Shown here piece by piece: positions 24,295 through 36,200 of a stretch of 64,000 nucleotides of DNA. Made by a program: the position numbers and the translations under genes. The notes under the pieces were generated by a model. The model was not told the DNA's origin. It did no database searches and saw only the letters and a program-made list of their open reading frames with translations. The DNA is taken from assembly GCF_900324465.2 (NCBI RefSeq), contig NC_046626.1, positions 7,585,459 through 7,649,458 of the forward strand. Reading direction: 5' to 3'. The DNA is from Anabas testudineus (Eukaryota > Chordata > Actinopteri > Anabantiformes > Anabantidae). The first letter of the stretch is position 1. Every line of letters begins with the position of its first letter.

Positions 24295-25977
24295 ATGATT
24301 TTACTAACAACGATCGCTCGTGTAGCGGACGGACTGCCGCTGGCTGCGTCCATACAGGAGGATGAACAGGTAGCTCCGTCAGTGAGGAGAAGCAGCAGCA
24401 AGCCAAACTGCATTTCAAAAATGTGATATTTGATGGCGGATACCTTCTGCAAAGGTTTAGCCAAACCTATCAACACAAGAACAAAACGGTTTGATTTTTG
24501 GGTGTATTTTGGGAAATTCCGCATATAGTTAACAACAGTTTATTGTAACTGTAACCTAATTTTTATAATGTAACACTGGCAGTAACAGTATACATGCTAG
24601 TTAGCTAACGTTAAATGTCAGATAACGTACATGGTGACATTTCTCCTGTACATCATTATACATGCCGAAAAGTTGTTTAATTACTTGTTAAATGTTATGA
24701 TAGAAGTTTGGTCCGTCTATCAATAAACTAATAATATAAATTATTTTCATGTTAACTTCTGATAAATTGTCACATTCAAATGCAGGGCTCTGGATGTAAC
24801 TATTTTCCACTGCAGGGCTCTGGTTGTGGCCAATTTCCAAACAGCTTTGCTTACTTTTTTCAGTCAGGCAGAGACCTGCAGTCGTACCAGACCCAAGCCA
24901 AACAGCTGTTCCGTAAACTGAACGCTCAGAGTCCGGACCGCTGCACCCTGGAGGCCGGGGTCATGACCTTTCAGTAAGTAAACACAGGCACTAAGGGCTC
25001 CTGTTCACCTAAAGTGTAAATCTACGACCTATAGCAGAATCCAAGTGTTACTCCTGTAATAATGTACTACAGTAATGTAATAAAGTACTAACTTGAATTG
25101 ATTCTTTTTTAGCTATTTAATAGCACATGATGTGTGCTACCTGTGCCTGTGTGATGCTTCATTTCCCAAGAAGATCGCTTTTTCCTACCTTGAAGAGCTT
25201 CACAACGAGTTCTATGACCAGTATGGAAGAAGAGTGTCCACAGTAACACGGCCATACTCTTTCATCGAGTTTGGTAACACTATTTTTGATACTATGTGAT
25301 ATCTTTGCAGTGCAGTGAAGAAACAATCCACTGTTCATTGACAAAACATTGACTGTCTCATATATACTATATTATTCCAGACACATACATCCAGAAAACA
25401 AAGAAGACATACGTTGACAGCAGGGCCAGGAGGAACCTGGGTGGCATCAACACAGAGCTACAGGATGTCCAGAGAATAATGGTGGCAAATATTGGGGAGT
25501 TTCTGCAAAGAGGAGAAGCTCTTTCTGGTTAGTACATAAATATAAAATCTTTCCGGCCCACAAGAGACAACGTACTAAGAAAACATGTTGATATAATGCA
25601 ACAAAGTACCGTTGCTTACTGCCACCTTTGTGAAAATTAATGTTCTATTTGTGTCAGTAAAGTGCTTTGACAGACCTTGAAAGACGCATATACTATGCAA
25701 AACGTGGTTTTGCATAGTATATTGTTCCAAGGTGTCGCTGTTTCACTTGTAACTGATTTCTCCCACTGTTCTTAGAGGATTTAATAGATTTATTCACACA
25801 TACCCACTTATGTTTCCCTCAGCTTTAGACACTAAAGCCAGCAATTTGTCCAACCTGTCGAAGAAGTACCGCAGCGATGCCAAATACCTTAACACCCGCT
25901 CCACATATGCCAAGGTGGCTGCTGTGGCAGTGTTCTTCATCACACTCATCACCTATGTGCGTTTCTGGTGGCTCTAA
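24295..25977 (+). CDS. sec22b: Vesicle-trafficking R-SNARE Sec22b
   Basis: Five exons, 24295-24369, 24864-24973, 25113-25273, 25381-25527 and 25823-25977, encode 215 residues, the same length as human SEC22B. The longin domain begins [20 protein letters not shown] and includes AKQLFRKLN and [14 protein letters not shown]. The R-SNARE motif follows, with the zero-layer arginine in [10 protein letters not shown], then a C-terminal membrane anchor [18 protein letters not shown]. Sec22b acts in ER-Golgi transport with syntaxin 5 or syntaxin 18 complexes, tail-anchored in the ER and ERGIC. A 30-bp tandem duplication with two extra TGCAG acceptors sits directly before exon 2. Intron 4 holds a perfect 16-bp-arm hairpin (see findings). 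The gene converges with imp3. Confidence 0.97.
24781..24840 (+). repeat. 30-bp tandem duplication upstream of sec22b exon 2
   Basis: Two adjacent 30-base units, 24781-24810 and 24811-24840, each start tgcagggctctgg and end with a ttttcca or atttcca motif. Each provides a TGCAG acceptor-like site 48 or 78 bases before the main exon 2 start, in frame with it. Confidence 0.85.
25688..25722. repeat. Perfect 16-bp inverted repeat with 3-base loop
   Basis: The arm atatactatgcaaaac is followed by gtg and then its exact reverse complement. It lies in sec22b intron 4. Each arm contains the octamer-like ATGCAAAA or its complement. Confidence 0.97.
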
Positions 25978-27000
25978 TGACTCTTAAAGAAGGACACTGA
26001 CTTAAGGGAAGAAGATGTTTTTGCTTGAAAATGAAAGACTCAGTTATATTTGTTATTTCCAAGGTGCCTTAAAAGGGTCATTCATTCTATGGTCTTTCTC
26101 TGTTTTTTTTTACCTCTGTGTGATACACTATAAACTGAGCCATATGTATGTGGTGAGTTTGTTTAGAGAAGCAAATTCTTTAAGGTGGATTGATGCAACT
26201 CTGTTTACTGGAACATTAGCAGAGGGTGTTAGAAAAAAATGAATGTTTACACGTTGGTAGGGGTTTCTTTCAGCTTTAGGATTAAGGAGAAACCACATAT
26301 GTATATGAAAATGTTTTCTGGAAAGTGTTAATACTGTGACAAGTTTGAATGTTTATTGTTCACAAAGTTTACATTGTCTTATTGAAAAGATTAAATATTT
26401 ATCAAATTGTCAGATTGTATTTTACATCTGTACAGATGACACACGTTATTACAACAGACATTCCTGCTCTTTATAGCATAAAAATAGGTACAAGCAGGCA
26501 TGGCTGTCACACCCAGGCGCAATTTTCTCCCAAAGGAAACGTGCAGCACGAACAATAAGCTGCTCCAGAGTTAAAGAAAAAGGAACAGTGGTACATAACT
26601 ACTGCTCCAAATGACTGATGGGTCAATATTTGAGTTGCTCTACTTAAAAGTGGAAGAGCAAACAACAGGTCCTATTTACTCTAGTGCTACTAAGTGAGTA
26701 AAGAATCAAATGATGAAATGATGAACAGGCAGCAACACTATATCAAATATTTCGGGATGGATCACCAACAGTCATAGATCAGTATGCAGGTGGAGAATTG
26801 GACTACGTCTAAAAACAGTGTTTCAGTGAAGAATGTAAAGTCTGGAGGTGTCCCTTCCGTGTTTGCTCATAAGATGTGGCTGTTGAAGAGGTGGAAATGG
26901 ATCCAAACAGCTAACTCTTGGGTTTTAGAGATTTTCTTTGCACACTTCAAAGTTCTTGTTCCTGTTCTTTAGGGTGATGAATGGACATCAGACAACAGAC
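25978..27000. other. Convergent 3' UTRs of sec22b and imp3
   Basis: The sec22b 3' UTR runs from 25978; an ATTAAA lies near 26391. On the minus strand an AATAAA (tttatt on plus near 26350) would end imp3. If both are used the two 3' UTRs overlap by tens of bases. Short ORFs here have no recognisable domain. Confidence 0.4.
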
Positions 27001-28837
27001 TTACGCCACCATGTCAAAGTCATCCCTCTGCAAAAGAAATGTCATCCAAATTAACCATTATCTCTAAAAGAAAATGACACTTTACAGTGTGTTTTAAACT
27101 GTGTAAGCAGATCACAGATTCACTCACCTCATCATTATAATTCATGACATGCTGCTTGATCTTTGAGGAGTCCACCCATGTGACAAAATCTTCCATATTT
27201 CTGGAAAGGTCACAGTAATAAGGTCAGCATTCAACAACAGTGATAGTTAATATTAATTTACTGTTTTATAGAATATAAATTGTATATAGGGGTGTAAGTT
27301 AGATCAAGCACTTCCGACAGAACAACTGTAAATGGACAAAAGAAAATGTGGAAACCAACCGCGTTACTAGAAATGCTGGGTCTGTGACGATGTCTGGGCC
27401 AACACGCACATCTGAGACCGAGTCAAGGACAATAAGGGAAAACAAATTGCATCCTTTGAGACAGACAAAGGTAATGCCTCTCACAAATACTTTAAGATAT
27501 CAAGCTCTACAAAAAACAACAAGTACATGACAATACAAGAAGATGTGGGAATAAATTCTTGAATACATTAATATTCTCTTGGAAAAAATTTGCAATTTGA
27601 TTGTCTGATGGTGGGCAATTCATCAATGCTTTTGTTTTTCTCTTAGGGTTTAGAAACATAGTGTAGTTTAATGTACATAACTGTATAGATATAGTTCTTT
27701 TGTATTGTCCAATTTATAAGAATTGTCATCTCTACTGTTATTTCTGCTGTAACACTGCAGACTTCTCCACTGCGGGACGAATAAAGGTTTATCTTATCTT
27801 TAAGGATACGTCCTTGTTCAATGAAGGTGATGGCTGTCTTCAGATTCTGAGCCATGCGGAGATTCAGCATGATGCTTGGGAGCCTCCTCCTGCAGGAGGC
27901 ATTCAGATGAGTGAAAGGAAAGCAGCCAGATAGCAACAGTAGACTGATATATAGTAGTATGATATACTGACAATCGATATGATCATTTACCTGCAGAATG
28001 AAGAGGCTGTGACTTTCTCTGTCAGGGAGAGATTCTGTTTGGTGGGGACGAGACCAATGCTGTACCTTATATGAAGAAGCAATAAAAGGATCAGTGTTGT
28101 ATCAATGACTGTTCGGAATGAGTTGTGATTTTACAGAAAGGCCATTTTGCAGAGTGTATCCCAGTGCGACAGAATGGGCTCATCACATCTTCACACTCAC
28201 AGTTTCTCCAGTAGTCGATGTGTGCTCTGACCTCTGAAGCCATCTTTCTCGTCCAGGTCTCGGATTTTCTGGGCCAGATCTCTAATGTTACGACTTAGCT
28301 TGTTGTATCTAAGACGTGGGGGAGAAAACAAACATAGCTAAAATCCTCTTTAAAATAAATCCAACAAGGCAAAAAGCTAATATCACAATATGTATGAATC
28401 TACTATTTATAAACTTATAATTAATATTATATGAGGATATTTCTGAATTAATTTATTTTAAAGGATTAGGAGGAATATTTAGACAGGGTTTAACAAATCC
28501 GACTGGATTTATGACTGATCCCAGTCTTTAGGCTCCTATATATAGTACTGATTTAGAAGCTACTTTTACTTGGACGTACAGCTCAAATGTATGTCGTATT
28601 TATGTATTTGTAGACCTACCCTCCTCTAGATTAGCACACTAGCTCAAGGAGAATAATTAAAGTCTACTAGCTGTGACCATACACAGATGTTGTTACTCAC
28701 TTGGTGTAATCCTCCCGCTTCTCAATGTGATATTTCCTCAACACTTTCACTTCGTGCAGGTTGTTGTCCACCTCCCAGTTGATAAAGTCGACCTTCTTTA
28801 ACAGTTTCTGTTCATGGTACTTTAATTTACGAACCAT
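27001..28837 (-). CDS. imp3: U3 small nucleolar ribonucleoprotein Imp3
   Basis: Seven exons on the minus strand, 28701-28837, 28201-28308, 27991-28065, 27810-27889, 27360-27411, 27128-27200 and 27001-27027, join in frame to 183 residues (human IMP3 is 184). Matching blocks are [100 protein letters not shown] and [20 protein letters not shown]. The S4-type RNA-binding domain spans the centre. Imp3 helps the U3 snoRNP pair with pre-rRNA in the small-subunit processome of the nucleolus. The human gene, as I recall, is intronless, so the seven-exon fish gene may keep an older structure. The start is the family start, near a small CpG cluster at 28860-28980. Confidence 0.96.
27650..27805 (+). repeat. 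Possible retroposon 3' tail fragment
   Basis: Inside imp3 intron 4, the sequence ctccactgcgggacgaataa followed by aggtttatcttatctt resembles the tail (about 'gggactaataaaggtttatcttatctt') shared by many fish SINE or LINE copies. The upstream part is AT-rich and not diagnostic. Confidence 0.5.
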
Positions 28838-29425
28838 TTTTACTGGTTTAATTCAGTTTATTTACAGGACTAGCGCCTTTCCACGCAGGTTCAACAGCAT
28901 GGGAAACACAGGAAGCGCTGTTCTTCTTCTTCGGGGATAATTTCGGACTAAATGTTGAGTCGCCTCGAGCCACAGCGCCACCTACAGCTCTTCAACGTCA
29001 ACACCTCAACTCTACATATTAATGCAACACAGCAAACCTACGAGATTTAAAACAGTAAAGTATAAGCAGTCAATAATTAAGTAACTTTACAGTTATTAAG
29101 TGGCTATTCCGACTTCCACAGTAGGCTTAATATAGGTATTGTGTAACCATTTGCGCCACAGTACAACTAAACGTGACATAGGCGGACATCTAAATATCCA
29201 TATTACAATGCACTTCAACCATTTAACCCTGAATGACTTCTCAGTTTATGTGTGCTTATGTTGCATGAAGTAAACTTTCACTTCAGCACAGCTTTCTGAT
29301 CACTGATCCGATCATAAGCAGCCTTTTAACCAATATGTCGACAATCTTGCAACATTTCTTCTCCAACAGGTGTCACCAGACCTCTGCAGTATGTGATCCG
29401 GACATGTCGACTCATTCATCCAGGA
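28838..29425. promoter_or_regulatory. Head-to-head region, imp3 and slc35a3
   Basis: imp3 leaves to the left and slc35a3 to the right. CpG-bearing DNA directly upstream of imp3 (28870-28980) is a likely TATA-less promoter. The right part leads to the slc35a3 TATA box. I see no other feature. Confidence 0.5.
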
Positions 29426-29433
29426 TATAAAAG
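29426..29433 (+). promoter_or_regulatory. TATA box of slc35a3 (putative)
   Basis: TATAAAAG lies in caggatataaaagaagaggc. Transcription would begin near 29455-29460, and a strong donor (cctgcag|gtaagtg) follows at 29639/29640, making a non-coding first exon. Confidence 0.6.
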
Positions 29434-29455
29434 AAGAGGCGAGCGAAGTTTTGAG

Positions 29456-29639
29456 TTGTACCGCAGAACTTAGACTTCAACTTAAGGCTGTGCCACTTTT
29501 CTTTTTTGTCGTGTCCATATTTTGGCTACAGGTCACATTAAGTCTATAAGAGCGATCATACTGCAAGTGGAGAGTAGAAAAGCTGAGGACTGTCCGACAC
29601 CCTGTCATCCACGTCCTCAGCTGAGACCTCGTCCTGCAG
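29456..29639 (+). other. Putative non-coding first exon of slc35a3
   Basis: Bounded by the TATA box 30 bases upstream and the donor gtaagtg at 29640. It contains no ATG-led ORF of note on plus. Its 3' part has a 10-bp perfect stem (agctgaggac ... gtcctcagct, 29581-29622). The exon limits are inferred. Confidence 0.5.
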
Positions 29640-32600
29640 GTAAGTGACTGTGTGATGGAGAATTTGGGAAACGGCTCGTTCTGTTTATGTGATAACAAGA
29701 GGCTGATGAGATGTTCAATAGTCTAAAACATATGGCAGAGACAAACAGTTCCTCCCTTCTGCTTTAACTTTATTCTGTCAAGATGCCTTCAGGGACGGTT
29801 TGATCAAATCGTTTTAATTCATTCACTCATTCATTCCCTCACTCCTGATCCTGATCATGCTGTGAAGTTAACTCCAAGATTCCTCTGTAGTGGCAGCACA
29901 CTCAGTTCTGCTTTAACTTCATAAATCCACATCAGCGAGGTGGTTTATTTCAGACTCTGTTATCCGCATCCCCAGTATCTCTGCTACTTACTGTCTATAG
30001 GACAAATTTGTAGTTTTACCTGTTCTACCTGTCTTAAATAAATTGAGTCACTTTCTGTAGGTCAGGTTATTTTACACTCAGTGAATTCAATATACAGGCC
30101 ATCTGGGGCCCCTTTACATGCGCCAGATGTGTAGTAGGGAGTAGTGGGGGCCCCAACCTCAGCAAGGCCCCACACACTACTTTCATTGACGTGAATCCAC
30201 TACAGAGTTTTCTATGTGATTGGACAAAAGACACCTGTATTGTCTCAGTTCTAAGTCACCGTTTAGTTTTAAAGAGATTCCTAATATGTGGTCAGTGTGA
30301 GTGTTCCTTTAAATCGCAGGGTGACAGTGCTGTATCACATCACACATTTAATCTCTGACGGATTCACCGGGGTGTCAAACTGAGCTGGGTCCTCCAGTTC
30401 ACGCTCCTAAAGGCTGCTGGAGGATTCTAGTGTGCAGTTTGTCAAGGCCTCAGGTTAAGACGACTTATTGAATTTAACAGAATGGACATGATTCTTAAGT
30501 GCAGGGCAATAGCATGCATGTTGTCGAGTGTTGAGAAACGTCACAATTGTTGTCTAACAGAAATGCGCGCAGCCTGCAACAGCTGGCAGTAGGTTGATTC
30601 ATGTGACTAGCTGAGAACGCTGAGTGACAGGTGGCTGTGTTCATGACATGTTAACACATGTGAAACAGTTTGTTGTAGTGGTTAATGGAGCAACTGCAGG
30701 CAATTTCTAGTTAAATACTACTAATTAATAAGATTTGGCGTTTCTGAAGTATAAGCATGAAAACCAGTTCAGAGTGTTAGTCACAAAATATGGTTTCAGC
30801 AATATTAAAGTAAACAGTTCTCATATTTTAGATATAAAACATAGTGACTAGTAACTCTATCAATTCAATTAATGTAGTGAACTATAATGTCTCCTTCTGA
30901 AATGCACAGTATTAAAATAAAGATATGAAGCAGCAGAAAATGGAAATACTCGTGTGAAAAGCAGATACCTCCGAATTTTCCTAAGTAAAATAAGTGAGTG
31001 ATTCTTTTTAATAATCGGTGCTTAATAATCCATCTCATGCTTCAAATGTTCTTTGTAGTGCAATAAATAACTGACTGTGTTGACATGGCCTTGTTTCAGG
31101 CAGAGTAAGGTGATTTAAGGTAAAGTTTTGATTGACTTTATGTGACGATTACAATTTAGATCAGAGTCTAAAATTACTCCAAGATTTCCTGCTTGGCTTG
31201 TAGTTTTTAGAGACATCGTATTAAGATGAGCAGCAATGTTTACTCTTTTCCCTTTTGGACCAAAAAAAAAATAGTTTCTGTTTTATTTGTTTAAATAAAT
31301 AAATACATTCACTTCCCTGTACTGAGGCTTTTAAAATCGCCTCAGGAAGTGATCTTTTCTTTAGTCAGCTACAACTAAAATGGTCTCAGCCAAACAGTGT
31401 TTTATGGAGTAGAGTGCAGTGAATATTCAAAAATAAAATCTGGATCTTAACGCGTAAATACTGCCAGAAAGTGAATTTCACAACTGTTGGGTGTCTTTGC
31501 ATGGTTGGCAACTAAAAATGAAAGTCAGTAGTGTTCTTGAGATGTGTGAAGACACACACACACACACACACACAGAGGGGGATTGTGCAGCCATGCTTCC
31601 CTGCTAAGCAGAACTGCTGCTGTACATAAGGAACCCTGTGTTGAACACCCTACCTCACTTCTATGGCCTTTTGTGGTTTTTTTATACACCCCCCCCTTCT
31701 ACGTCTAGTGTGATATTAACCCTATTGGAAATTACACAACGTTATTATGACATGGCTCACTGGACTTTGTCTCTCAAACGGTTAACAAAACATTTCCCTT
31801 ATGTTTTTCTCAACAAATCACTAGTTTGCGTGGTAAATGACACATGATTTAACATAAGAAGCAATTGCAAACTGTATAATGATCAGAGCCAGGTACACAA
31901 ATGTGTAGAAGTTCTAATGATACAGTGGGAGTGATGGTATTACGGGTTAATTAATAACCATACAGTATAACCTATCTACATGAGCAGTTTGCCTCGTAAA
32001 CTAGACTAGGTCTAACAGTTCCTCCCACCAATATGAGGAAGGAAGTTGTGTGACACTGCTGCAGGAGTTTAAGATGATTTACTTCTTTCAAAATTCAGCA
32101 TTTTGCTTAAGGAGGACTTAAAAAATGTTTGGCTTGTGGATTAAGTGATGAAGACGAGTGAAAGTGGTGGAGTGAAAGTGGCAAGAGAGAACATGATTCA
32201 GTCAAATAATGTAAGAGGAAAGCGTGAAGAATGTCTGCCGTCAAGCCCTCAGGATGCCAGAGTGATGAGTCTGGTAAGATCGTCTCATTACTCTAACTAA
32301 CCTATTTATGCATGATGTTTTCTCGTTGATGACAAATTTCATACAAACCAGTTTAGAGAAAATCTGCCTGAACTAGCAGCTCTTGTCTTTCGTTTGGTAA
32401 ACTATTAACTGTTTTATCTGCCAAGCTGGAAACCCACATACAGGAAGGGCAGAATACGCAGAATAGCAGGAGAATTTAAAAGTAAAATCGGCGTGCCCTG
32501 CATTTCTTAGTAATTTTCATTTTTATTTTACAAAGTAAAAATTATATTTTCAATAAATTTTTATAGCTTGAACTGTTTTTGTTGGGGTTTTTTTTTTTTT

Positions 32601-33197
32601 TTTTTTTTTGCTGAGGCAGAATAATTGTGCAACATATATGTTGAATAAATTCAAAAAGCCAAGAGTCAGGTTTCTGCTGCACACAGTTCTGTCCAATCTG
32701 TGTAGCTGATGGTTGGAAGTTATACTGAGGGACTGAGATTATCCCTCTAAAGCTTGAAGGTGTCTACTCTCCATAAAGATGTGAAACGTGCTTGACTGTT
32801 AGACTAGTGCTCCAGCAGTAACCGGCTCATGTTAGGCCTGTGTCATGGTGGTTTCTGGGATGTTCTTGAATAATTCTTCAGCAGTTTGTGTCTGTTGTTG
32901 AAGAACTTTCCAAAGTTGCAAAGGCTAAGTTGCTACAGGCTTTAATGCTCAATTCAGATTTTTTAATCAAATTCGATCTCTATTTTTTTTGTTCATGCTT
33001 CACATTCATGTTTGTAAGTGACCTATCTGGTTTTCATGATTTCCCTCCATAGTCCTGTCTTAATTTTGTAATATTATACAGATTTCCCAAAGCAGAAGTT
33101 GGTTTCTGCACCTCTTTGTATTTTAAGAATGTGTTTTTTGTCTAACTGAACCAGACTGGACACACATTTGATTTATTTCTTTCTGTCCTTCCTAAAG
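29640..33197 (+). other. Long first intron(s) of slc35a3
   Basis: About 3.5 kb with no independent gene. It contains an (AC)n run at 31553-31574, a C-run near 31690 and a T-run of about 22 at 32588-32609. An open exon candidate at 32148-32273 ends in a good donor (ctg|gtaaga) and is in phase 0 with the exon at 33198 (see findings). Confidence 0.5.
31553..31574. repeat. (AC)n microsatellite
   Basis: About eleven AC units in the slc35a3 5' intron. Confidence 0.93.
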
Positions 33198-33239
33198 GAT
33201 CCTTTGTTGCCTGCTCAGTCCAACAAAGAGTCGAACACA

Positions 33240-36200
33240 ATGATCTTGCTCACCTCACACTCCTTGAAGTATGTGTCTCTGGGGGTCCTGGTGTTGCAGA
33301 CCACCTCGCTGGTCCTCACCATGCGCTACTCCCGCACCCTGAAGGAAGACGGTCCTCGCTACTTGGCCTCCTCGGCTGTGGTGTCAGCCGAGGTGCTCAA
33401 GATCTTTGCCTGCACCGTGCTCATCTTCGTGGAGAACAGTGAGTAGCTGGGAGTCGAGGTTGTTGTTTTTTTTTTTAGCTAGTTTCCAGGCGTTTTCTGT
33501 TTCATCTTTTTAATGACATCACACTCTCTGCCCCTGTCAGATTTCAGTGTGAGAGTAGTGAACCAGTTGCTGAACGAGGTTTTGAGCAAGCCTGTGGAAA
33601 CAATGAAGCTGGCCATTCCTGCAGGGATCTACACACTGCAGAACAATCTGCTCTATGTTGCTTTATCCAACCTGGATGCAGCCACCTATCAGGTTACACA
33701 TGAATGTGCTGGTTCAAGTGACATAGCTGCATGTCCACAGAACTGATTTCTGTATGGTTTCAAAAGTTTTCTTATTGTGCATGTATGTATTTACACAGTA
33801 CAACAGCAAACAAAATAACTGCAACTGCAATTTAGCAGTTAACTTATTTAATATTAATTAAAGTGATGCTAAATCATCTTGTGAATATTAAATATTAGTT
33901 TTTAGATTTGTTCATGCCAAAGAAAAGTGGCTTAGCATACCATAAAGACTAGAAACACAGTGAAACAGTTAACATGGCTTCAAAATTACAATTAAATTGG
34001 CTCAAAGTCTGTAGCTTGGAGACAGACATGGGAAATAAAGGGAACAAAGTAATGTGTTTTCAGTCACATATAAACTGGTCTCACAACTTTATTGTAGCTT
34101 CTCATAAAAACATAAAGCCGCGTGAGCTTTGCATAAAGGCAGTAAAACATTTCAAGTCCAACGACACTTTCCTAGCTTAGTGACTTTGGACATGCAAGCT
34201 TTAAAGAGGGTTTCTATAATATTATCACTCCGTTGACTGCTACTACTGTAAAAGATAGGATGCTGATAATAATGTTAGATTAGCACTTAGGAGCTGCACC
34301 TGACAGGAGCTGTTGAGAGTGTACCAGGAGTTACTAATCAATATAGACTGATGGGATACGTCATATTTTTTCATAATTTATCTTTGACTGTAGAGAGTGC
34401 GAGTATTATACTACAGAGACAAAGAAACCATCCATCAGAAGCTAGTCAAACAGGATATGTAAGTAGGAGGCTTGGGACATCAGCCGCCTGTAGTCCTTAC
34501 TAAGATCGTGGTTGATATAACTGAAACAGTTTCCTGTTATGTTTATTTGTTGAACATATACCACCTCACTTTCTGTGTTTGCTCTGTGCTCCACCCAGGT
34601 TACGTACCAGCTGAAGATCCTCACCACAGCACTGTTCTCTGTCTCGATGCTGGGAAAGCAGCTGGGCTTTTACCAGTGGCTCTCCCTGCTCTTCCTCATG
34701 GCTGGAGTCACACTAGTGCAGGTACCAGCAGGCACAGAAACTGCAAAAAAAAAAAAAAAAAACAACAACAACAACAAATACTGATAAATGTACAGATACA
34801 CAGATTAAGATATGACATCTATTGGTGTCATGGTTTGTTTCTGTGAGATGAACATGAGTTTATTCACTTCAGATTGAAAGTACAGTGTCTGTCTCTGCAC
34901 TCATTAGTGCTTTAACCTCCACAGTGGCCCACAGGGTATGAAAACGACTATGAGATGACGACCGTCTCTTCAAGATCCCAGTTTGTGGGGATGATGGCCG
35001 TGCTGATGGCCTGTGTGTCCAGTGGCTTTGCTGGAGTTTACTTTGAGAAAATCCTCAAGGAGACTAAGCAGAGCGTGTGGGTGCGTAACATACAGCTGGG
35101 TGAGTGACTACGTCGCCTCTTCTTGTTTGGTAAGGTGAGGTGTGTTGATTGAACAATGGCGTTAAGGTGTGTGTGTCCATTCATCTTAAAAAAGATAACT
35201 GAGTCACTGTTACAACAAGGGTGTTCTTATCTCTAACTGCAAGCCCATGGCTTTTGTTCAACATAACACATACCCACTGCCTATTATTAGATAAGGCTGC
35301 TCTGTATTTGTTTGTTTGTTTAAACTACGTATTCATTATGCTGAATTAGCATCCAGTATTAAATCTTTTTTAAATGTCTAGAGCTTAGCTGCTTACCAAT
35401 GTGCACTTCATCCAGTTTATGAACAGCTCGAGCTGTTCATAAACTGGATCAAACTAAACCTGATAAACAAGATAGTTGCACTGAATAGTGAAAGTAAATA
35501 AAATAAATACCTCACCAGCACATCATGCCACAACAGGCAAAAAACAGGAGTGGTGTGTTTGTATCGAGGACACATGAAGCTGTTGAATAATTGTGAGAAG
35601 GATAAGAATCAAGCATAGATTCCTACAAAAACATTTTCCTGAGGTCAGAAATGAAGCATCCAAAGTCTGATTCGAAGATCTTTTCCCCCAAAAGAGGTTA
35701 GAGATAAGAAGCGTTGCATTACAGAAGTGACCTGGTTATGCTTTTTAATACTAGGGCTGCTGGTTTTATCCATGCTGGACATATCACATTCTTTTATACA
35801 TAACAGTGGTTTGTTATTTGAAGACATATCATTATTATTATTAATAATATTACTTATTAGATCACAATAATCAAGCGACGTGATATAAACTTATATATAA
35901 CCTCGGTTACAGTGAGCTCTAGTGGCTGTTTGTTGTAGTGAAGCAGCTTCTGAGGACAGCAGACAAGAAGACAAGCAGAATAATGTCTTGCAGTGAAAGC
36001 ATCACCTCTCTGTTTTTCATTGTTTCTTTCAGGTTTGTTCGGCTTTGTCTTTGGTTTCTTGGGAATGATTGTGTATGACGGTCAGAGCGTGAGAGAGTCT
36101 GGAATGTTTCAGGGCTACAACTTTGTCACTTACACAGTCGTTGTCCTTCAGGTGTGGCCATTGTTGTTCTCATCCTTCGTGTTCCACATTCGTATTTGTA

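Noticed and set aside
30090-30180. GGGGCCCC-rich sequence as a repeat shared with 14105
   Set aside because: The resemblance is short and limited to G/C-rich words. I could not align a longer common unit.
34746-34780. Poly(A) plus (AAC)n as a retroposon tail
   Set aside because: The DNA directly upstream is a conserved slc35a3 exon, leaving no room for an element body.
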